A stretch of 64,000 bases of DNA from Kineobactrum sediminis. GTDB lineage: Bacteria; Pseudomonadota; Gammaproteobacteria; Pseudomonadales; Halieaceae. The position numbers were made by a program, and so were the translations under genes. The stretch spans positions 496,001 to 560,000 of the forward strand of contig NZ_PKLZ01000008.1 in the NCBI RefSeq assembly GCF_002868715.1. Reading direction: 5' to 3'. Positions within the stretch are counted from its first letter, which is position 1. Each line of letters starts with the position of its first letter. Positions 58,455 to 64,000 of the stretch are shown here, in pieces. A model generated the notes under the pieces. It did not search any database, was not told the DNA's origin, and was given only the letters and a program-made list of their open reading frames with translations.

Positions 58455-60601
58455 GCGACGCAGCCCGCTTCATAGACCACCTCGCCAGTAACCCCGGCGA
58501 CACACACACCTTCCAAGTGATACCGCTCAAAGCGGGCCAGCCCAGGATACTGCATGGCACACTGTCCAAAGTGCAGGACCAGCTCGGCCAATTAAACGCC
58601 GCTGGAATGGGCATTTTTGCTTGCGTCAATGAAACTGACGGCAAAGGGCGAAGCGCGGCAAATATTACCAGGGTAAGATCCCTTTTTCTTGATCTGGACG
58701 GCCCGCCGCTCGAACCCGTACTGTCTGCGGGCCTGCAGCCGCATATGATTGTGGAAAGCAGCCGGGGGAAATGGCACGCCTACTACCTGGTCAGCGATTG
58801 CAACCTGGACGAGTTCACCACGTTACAGCGGCGCCTCGCTGCCAGGTTCAATGGAGATCCGTCAGTAAATGACCTGCCGCGCATAATGCGCGTCCCAGGG
58901 TATTACCACAGGAAGCTCGACAAGGTCACGGGCAAGCTCTCTGAGCCTTTCTTGACCAGAATTGAGAGACTGTCCCATCATCCTGCCTATACCGTGGAGA
59001 CAATAACCCGTGGGCTAGAACTGTACGAGGAACCTCCAGAGGCGGCGTCAGCCGCAAGTTTACCGCCATTCAAGCCAGAGCAGGTCTACCACGACGGCCA
59101 ACGCACCAGCGCGCTGGCAAGCTATGCCGGTCGGCTCATTAGCCAGGGGTGCAGCGACGATGAGGCAGTGGCAATACTCACTGACTGGAATAAAACGTGC
59201 TGCAGCCCTCCTCTTCCCACGAAAAAGGTCCAAATGACCTACGCGTCAATCAAGAAAACCGACGCTCGGAAGCGGGCAGAGGCCCGCGTAGTACCCAAGG
59301 AGATAGCGGCACTGAACCGGGACCATGCGGTCGTTACGGTCGGCGGCAAAACCCTCGTGCTGCGTGAACGGGAACGCGGGGTGGACTTCATGGGGCCCTC
59401 CGATTTTCGAAATTTTTATAATAACCATCAGTTTGAAGGTAAACCCCTAGGCAGTTGTTGGATGAGCCACCCTACTCGCCGGTCATATTCGGACATCACC
59501 TTCGACCCTTCCACCACGGCGGCGAACGACGATGTCTACAACCTATGGCGAGGACTCGACGTGGAACCGCGCTCCGGAGATTGCTCCCTGTTCCTGGAGC
59601 ACCTTCGTGTCAACATATGCTCCGGTAATGACGCGTGCTATGACTACCTGCTGAACTGGATGGCTCATCTCGTCCAGTTCCCGGGAAAATTACCAGGTGT
59701 CGCGGTCGTCATGAAAGGACGGCAGGGTACCGGAAAGGGTGTGGTGGCATTAAACTTTGGCCGTATTTTTGGTAACCATTTCCGGCATGTAACCAGCCGT
59801 GAGCACCTGCTGGGGCGCTTTAACGGCCATCTCCAGAATGCTGTTCTTGTATTTGCAGACGAGGTCATTTGGGGAGGCAACAAAGAGCAGGAAGGCACCC
59901 TCAAGACTTTGATCACAGAACCCCGGCGGCAGTACGAGCAAAAATATCAAGGCGTGATTGAGCTGGGCAACTACACCCGAGTCATCATGGCGACCAATAG
60001 TGACTGGGCCGTCCCTGCCGGTTTAGAGGAGCGTCGATTTTTCGTGCTGCAAGTGGCCGATACACACATCCAGGACCACACGTATTTCGCCACACTACAG
60101 CAACAGATGGACACTGGTGGCCGGGAGGCGCTGCTGCACGAACTGCTGAGCCGAGACCTATCTGGCGTAGAAATCCGGCAGTTTCCGCGCACCGCTGCCC
60201 TGGCCGAGCAAAAAGAACTATCATTGTCGTCGGTTGAACGCTGGTGGCTTGACGTGCTTGACGAAGGCGGCATTGGCCCTTGCGATAGTAGTGGCAACCT
60301 CGAGTCGGCAGCAGCATTTAGTGCTCATAGGCAGAACGCATGGCCTGCTTTTGCTGGCTCAGGCCGCCTCCATGACTACTACCTCAATAACGCCAGGAAA
60401 CTCGGGGAACGTTACCCATGCACCCTGGCTATATTCGGTAAAAAAATAAAAAGTTTCGTTAACCTGAGTCCCACGCGACCCACGGTTGATGGCAGACGGG
60501 TGAAGGGATACCTGATGCCCACGCTCTCCGCAGCCAGACGCCAGTTTGAACAGGCGCTGGGGCAGCCACATGACTGGGGGGAACAGGATAACGACGCGTG
60601 A
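58451..60601 (+). CDS. Primase-helicase of the integrative element
   Basis: The 716-residue protein has an N-terminal RepB-like/archaeo-eukaryotic primase region (SLFLDLDGPPLEPV with LPRIMRVPGYYHRKLDK) and a C-terminal DUF5906-type/SF3-like helicase. The helicase has Walker A MKGRQGTGKGVVALN near residue 420, Walker B AVLVFADEVIWGG and sensor IMATNSDWAVP. It is expected to initiate replication of the element autonomously, as P4 alpha does. The iteron-like repeats after its stop support this. It starts four bases inside the previous gene. Confidence 0.88.
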   Translation: MSDAARFIDHLASNPGDTHTFQVIPLKAGQPRILHGTLSKVQDQLGQLNAAGMGIFACVNETDGKGRSAANITRVRSLFLDLDGPPLEPVLSAGLQPHMIVESSRGKWHAYYLVSDCNLDEFTTLQRRLAARFNGDPSVNDLPRIMRVPGYYHRKLDKVTGKLSEPFLTRIERLSHHPAYTVETITRGLELYEEPPEAASAASLPPFKPEQVYHDGQRTSALASYAGRLISQGCSDDEAVAILTDWNKTCCSPPLPTKKVQMTYASIKKTDARKRAEARVVPKEIAALNRDHAVVTVGGKTLVLRERERGVDFMGPSDFRNFYNNHQFEGKPLGSCWMSHPTRRSYSDITFDPSTTAANDDVYNLWRGLDVEPRSGDCSLFLEHLRVNICSGNDACYDYLLNWMAHLVQFPGKLPGVAVVMKGRQGTGKGVVALNFGRIFGNHFRHVTSREHLLGRFNGHLQNAVLVFADEVIWGGNKEQEGTLKTLITEPRRQYEQKYQGVIELGNYTRVIMATNSDWAVPAGLEERRFFVLQVADTHIQDHTYFATLQQQMDTGGREALLHELLSRDLSGVEIRQFPRTAALAEQKELSLSSVERWWLDVLDEGGIGPCDSSGNLESAAAFSAHRQNAWPAFAGSGRLHDYYLNNARKLGERYPCTLAIFGKKIKSFVNLSPTRPTVDGRRVKGYLMPTLSAARRQFEQALGQPHDWGEQDNDA

Positions 60602-61153
60602 TCCATTGGCCATTAAGTGCCGGAACCCACCTGTAACTGCCGCCAGCCGCCCCTCACCAGGCTGGCTGGCGGCAGAACTCGTTTTGGCAGCCACTAACGA
60701 CTGCGTATTCCGGACCATAGCAACATCACAGCGCGCATCCACCCAAACTACTGGCTTGTGTCATGGCTGTCATGGCTGTCATGGCTGTCACCCTAATTTA
60801 AACACTTTTGCGCGTGTCACGACCGTGATAACCGCTAAAAATACTCCTACTTATCTTTTTAAAATCTAGCTATGACTACTATGACACCCCTGACCGGCTC
60901 AGTGTAGACGCGGCCTCGCGGCGGCTCGGCATTGTGAAGAGGTCGCCTCTAACGCTGACAGCCCTGCCATCTACCGAGCGGACTCGCGGTCTCGCGGTAA
61001 AACTACATGAAACCCAATATTCAGCGCGTAAGTCCGGAATAGATCGGCAAGATTGTCGGCGGGTATAGTATCGGGCGCACTACTAACGGCTATCGGTCGG
61101 GTATCGGGTCGAGGCGAGTTAATGAGATTAAATCTGGCGAGGACACTTCCGAG
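60602..61153. other. Non-coding region after the primase, with iterons
   Basis: No supported gene in 552 bases. The left part holds three and a half 9-bp repeats (60759-60790), further GTGTCACGACCGTG and ATGACACC variants, then AT-rich DNA (60830-60880). A TATCGG repeat cluster lies near 61070-61125. It is a candidate replication origin or element end. Confidence 0.5.
60759..60790 (+). repeat. Tandem 9-bp repeats (iteron-like)
   Basis: TGTCATGGC is repeated three times head to tail from 60759 and followed by a partial copy TGTCAC. It lies 158 bp after the primase-helicase stop, where P4-like satellites carry origin iterons bound by the primase protein. Confidence 0.7.
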
Positions 61154-61822
61154 CTAGACCCGACATTCCGCATAGAGGCGTCTGGAGTGGCCGAGGCTCG
61201 GATTTGGATCTTCAACGGACTCCCTTTTAGCGGCTGTGTTAATCATAGGATCGAAACACTGAAGGTAATTATCCAGCTGACGGTTTTGCATGTCGTATGC
61301 TGGATCGCGTATTCCTGGACCATAATCATGTTCTGTTGCTAATAAATTCATTACTGCGGTGCTAGTTTTATGAAGTTCGAGTTCATCCAAGTGGTTGTAT
61401 TGGTTTCGGGCTGCGTAGATGACCAACCCGAGCTGGACATTACGGATCAGTCTTCCAGTGCAAAACTTTTCTTGGCGAGACCCTGCCTTGATCGAGGGAT
61501 AGATATTGCCGGGAATAATTTGATTTCTTCCGTATCGCTCGACACCTACTGCCGCAATTTGAAGAAGTGAACCACACAGCACACCCATGGCATCTTGCTC
61601 AGCCATGTAGTCGCGTTGAACTTGCTGAGCCTGCTGGAATTCGGATTGATTATATTTTATCCATCTTGCCATGGCTGCTCCTCGTTCCGCTTGAGTTTTA
61701 TATATACCCACGAGGATTGGCCCCGCTGCGGGATTCAAGATGGCTATGTATTCGTTTATGCCATCGAGTAAATGTTCTACAGCACTTTTTGTTCGCTCCA
61801 AAAAATCGAAAGGTGTTTGCAT
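61154..61822 (-). CDS. HEPN-like protein of unknown function
   Basis: The 222-residue, largely helical protein contains YAARNQYNHLDELEL with Arg139-Asn-x3-His144. That is the R-N/D/H-x4-6-H motif of HEPN ribonucleases such as those in toxin-antitoxin and phage-defence systems. Flanking helices (residues about 125-165) suit the four-helix HEPN bundle. No partner antitoxin or nucleotidyltransferase is found beside it. AGGA precedes the ATG. It is read against the mobile genes and may be a defence passenger. The assignment rests on the motif only. Confidence 0.45.
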   Translation of the reverse strand: MQTPFDFLERTKSAVEHLLDGINEYIAILNPAAGPILVGIYKTQAERGAAMARWIKYNQSEFQQAQQVQRDYMAEQDAMGVLCGSLLQIAAVGVERYGRNQIIPGNIYPSIKAGSRQEKFCTGRLIRNVQLGLVIYAARNQYNHLDELELHKTSTAVMNLLATEHDYGPGIRDPAYDMQNRQLDNYLQCFDPMINTAAKRESVEDPNPSLGHSRRLYAECRV

Positions 61823-62152
61823 GTTCCTAACTCGCTAGGCCTGAACTTAAAGAAACCGCATATGACCTCTGTAGGGCCCAGGGAAGGCCCGCATCAGGCG
61901 CTCTTTCGTTAACCATACGGAGTAATGGGATTCGGGTCAGACGGTAGTCCCCGTTCCCTCGCTCGCACCTCGTCCTCAGCCGACGTGTACTGTCCGCGCC
62001 GCTCCACGGGCTGCTCATTGGCAACAGAGAGCCCCGCCAAGATACGCGGGAATCCGCTTGCAGGTCATTACGCGGCTACATCCGAGCAGACTTTGATCGT
62101 TTTTACGTTGATAGGAAGTACCCTGCGCTTTGCAGCGACGTCCGGCGCGTTG
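61823..62152. other. Intergenic stretch
   Basis: I see no supported gene in these 330 bases. The stretch lies between the HEPN-like gene and the broken GIY-YIG gene and has no clear repeat. Confidence 0.5.
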
Positions 62153-62438
62153 TTAAGAGCCGGTGAAGCGAGGCCATCGATTGTAGCCAACCATGGGATC
62201 ATTCGCGTTATAAGCTCGGATGTATTCTACTTCTTTCTTTGAAAGCTCGGCTTCCGAACAGCTCTCACAGGACTTGCTTCCTGACGATATAATATTTTTT
62301 GATGGAATCCGGCAAGCTGGCAAAGTCGTCGTTGACCACTCTCATGTCCGGGCTACCAAAATACCTATGACTGCCGATACTGTCTTTGCCGACGTAAATT
62401 TTCCCCGTGGGATATGTGATCAAATAAATTTGCTTCAT
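62153..62438 (-). pseudogene. GIY-YIG nuclease broken by a 2-bp deletion
   Basis: From the ATG at 62438 the frame reads MKQIYLITYPTGKIYVGKDS and then SHRYFGSP and KKYYIVRKQVL before a TGA (62265). The next frame continues with ESCSEAELSKKEVEYIRAYN and GYNRWPRF to a TAA at 62153. Joined, these give a complete GIY-YIG domain of about 95 residues, with the two Tyr-containing motifs, Arg in HRYFG, Glu in the EVEYIR helix and Asn in GYN. The break falls in the expected VLWES stretch and fits loss of two bases of the Trp codon. It could also be a sequencing error. It ends 10 bp after hsdR. Confidence 0.78.
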
Positions 62439-62447
62439 GCTCCCAGG

Positions 62448-64000
62448 CTAGGCACCCGAGCTCCCCATTAACGCCCCAGCATGAATATCCCGCATCGCCA
62501 GCACCTGCAGAATCGTCATGGCAAAATGGCGTCCGCACTCGTCGCTGTCGAGAATGGGCAGTGACAATTTCTCATTATCTCCCAACGCATCCAGCACCGC
62601 ATCAAGAACCCGCTTCGGGAACAGTCCATGCATGATCTTGTCCCGGGAATGGTTACGGATCTGGGCCATGACTTCTTCGTCGCGCTCAATGCGGTCAGCA
62701 ATGCCATTGGCAAAATGTAACTGGTCGTCGTCGCCCACCTCGGCTCCAAAGAGTTCGTTGAGTTTGTTGATGATCTCGGAGAGCCGCTCCTTCTCTGGGT
62801 CGTAGGGCTTGCCCGACCCCACTTCGGTGAGGGGCTTAAGTCCGTACTCACCTTCTTCATCGGCAATACGCAATTCAAGCTCTGCCCGCTTGGTCAGCCG
62901 GTAATGCGTAAGGGAGAGTTCGGTAACATCAATCTGGTCTTCTTCCAGCCGGTCGATGCGCAGTAATGGGTACAGGTGTCTGGCGTAAACGCAAAGCTGC
63001 TCAAGCTCCGGATCGTCGTAGTGCACAATCTGTGACAGGAACTCATAGGCGCGGACGAAGCTCTGCAGGTTTTTGCGGAACAGCTCCAGGGCGTCGCGGG
63101 CCTTGCCTGCTTCCTGATGCTCCCGCTCAGCCCGGGCAAGACCTTCCCTGTCGCCCGTTCCTTCAGCTGCGGCACTGCTCTGGCCCCACAGCCGTACATC
63201 CTCCACAGCGGCCTTGTAGCGCACACTGAAGCGATTCACCGCCGGCTGGCAGTAGAAGCTCAGCTTTGACGCAGGCGCCTTGGGGTCAAAGAAGGCGGTG
63301 GCAAAGCCGGCAACCTCCTCGCCATGGTAAATACCCTCCTGATCCAGAGTCTTCTGGATGTCATAGACCACCTGAGTGTCCGAGACATCCTCCAGTTCAG
63401 CCTTGCCATAGTAAGGTGCGAAAGCATCGAGAATATCCTGGGTGTCGTTGAAGAAGTCCAGGATGAAGGTTTCCTTGCCGGGGAAGGTTCGATTCAGCCG
63501 GGAGAGGGTCTGCACACAGTCAACGCCCTGCAACTTCTTGTCGACGTACATGGCGCACAGCTTGGGCTGATCAAAACCGGTCTGGTACTTGTTGGCGGCG
63601 ATCATCACATTGAAATCGGCGGTATCAAACGCATCGGCAAGGTCCCGGCTCTTGAGACCCGGGTTAAGCAAACTACTGGTTTCGGACACTTCCTCCGGAA
63701 TGACCTCATCGGCCGGCACAGTGCCAGAGAAGGCCACTAACGGGTGCACGTCCTGGTAGCCTCTATCAGTGGCGTACTGGCGCATGGCCAGCGCATAGCG
63801 CACTGCCTCCTGGCGGCTGCCGGTGACCACCATGGCCTTCGCCTGCCCGTCCAGCAGGTGGCGAATATGCTCACGGAAGTGCTCCACAATAATCTCAACC
63901 CGCTGGCTGATATTGTAGGGATGTAGCCGAACCCATCGAGCGAGCTTGGCGGAGGCTTTGCGGGACTCCACCTCAGTACCGTCCGCATGGGGATGAGACA
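62448..64000 (-). CDS. hsdR: Type I restriction HsdR, C-terminal part
   Basis: The frame is open to the window edge and gives about 517 residues of the R (motor) subunit. It retains the late SF2 helicase motifs: MVVTGSRQEAVRYALAM (motif IV), GFDQPKLCAMYVDKKL (motif V) and VQTLSRLNRTFPGK (motif VI, Arg finger). The C-terminal helical domain that contacts the modification complex follows. The N-terminal nuclease and Walker motifs are outside the window. HsdM and HsdS are not visible, though the rest of the operon may be off the right edge. Confidence 0.85.
   Translation of the reverse strand, partial: SHPHADGTEVESRKASAKLARWVRLHPYNISQRVEIIVEHFREHIRHLLDGQAKAMVVTGSRQEAVRYALAMRQYATDRGYQDVHPLVAFSGTVPADEVIPEEVSETSSLLNPGLKSRDLADAFDTADFNVMIAANKYQTGFDQPKLCAMYVDKKLQGVDCVQTLSRLNRTFPGKETFILDFFNDTQDILDAFAPYYGKAELEDVSDTQVVYDIQKTLDQEGIYHGEEVAGFATAFFDPKAPASKLSFYCQPAVNRFSVRYKAAVEDVRLWGQSSAAAEGTGDREGLARAEREHQEAGKARDALELFRKNLQSFVRAYEFLSQIVHYDDPELEQLCVYARHLYPLLRIDRLEEDQIDVTELSLTHYRLTKRAELELRIADEEGEYGLKPLTEVGSGKPYDPEKERLSEIINKLNELFGAEVGDDDQLHFANGIADRIERDEEVMAQIRNHSRDKIMHGLFPKRVLDAVLDALGDNEKLSLPILDSDECGRHFAMTILQVLAMRDIHAGALMGSSGA

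Larger units (their letters stand above)
54737..60601 (+). mobile_element. P4-like integrative element (extent uncertain)
   Basis: The plus-strand run of integrase, unknown protein, AlpA-type regulator, unknown protein and primase-helicase is the core gene set of P4-like satellites and related islands. It has no capsid or other structural genes. The left end is set at the possible attachment core; the right end is not established and could lie beyond the iteron-like repeats or even past the window. Neighbouring accessory genes on the minus strand (HEPN-like, GIY-YIG, HsdR) may be passengers. Confidence 0.6.

Noticed and set aside
62220-62471. 83-residue plus-strand frame
   Set aside because: It is antisense to the GIY-YIG halves, which carry the recognisable motifs.

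Overview
The window looks like a chromosomal segment of a marine-type gammaproteobacterium. The DUF1302/DUF1329 pair, a UrcA protein, several P450, Rieske and short-chain dehydrogenase genes and an overall high GC suggest a Halieaceae/Spongiibacteraceae-like lineage. That placement is inference from gene content only; there is no rRNA or tRNA in the window to support it.

Layout. 1-24 kb is mostly housekeeping and stress genes on the minus strand: the DUF1329 and DUF1302 envelope proteins, a universal stress protein coupled to a Lon-like protease, a CheB-CheR-PAS fusion with a second PAS protein, and an SbcC/SbcD-like (YhaN/YhaO-like) pair in a run with a TetR regulator and an M28 peptidase. 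A CadC-like regulator divergent from urcA, a DUF4397 lipoprotein, a YqaA-like membrane protein, wrbA and an exported katG follow. 24-39 kb is an oxidative catabolism district: ybiT, then a tight P450-Rieske-acetoacetate decarboxylase-fold run, a MetY-like enzyme, a SnoaL-like protein, a second P450, two SDRs, a nitronate monooxygenase-like protein, a D-aminoacylase-type amidohydrolase and a DUF2855 protein. 39-43 kb holds secreted proteins of unknown function and a deazaflavin-type oxidoreductase.

43.2-50.9 kb is a compact six-gene operon read on the minus strand: BlaI-type repressor, BlaR1-type M56 protease, TolC-like channel, His-rich lipoprotein, membrane-fusion protein and HME-type RND pump. 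The protease has no penicillin-sensor domain. Instead it carries a His/Cys-rich loop between its second and third membrane segments, and a perfect inverted repeat overlaps the repressor promoter. I read this as a metal-sensing, proteolysis-controlled efflux system, and it is the strongest candidate for an under-described system here.

50.9-64 kb is accessory DNA: a shredded second katG, a sorbosone dehydrogenase-like lipoprotein, an AbiE-like toxin-antitoxin locus with intact antitoxin behind a 34-bp perfect palindrome but a gutted toxin, and a P4-like integrative element (integrase, AlpA, primase-helicase, iteron-like repeats). A HEPN-like protein, a frameshifted GIY-YIG nuclease hidden between larger frames, and the C-terminal part of a type I restriction HsdR that runs off the window end complete the region.
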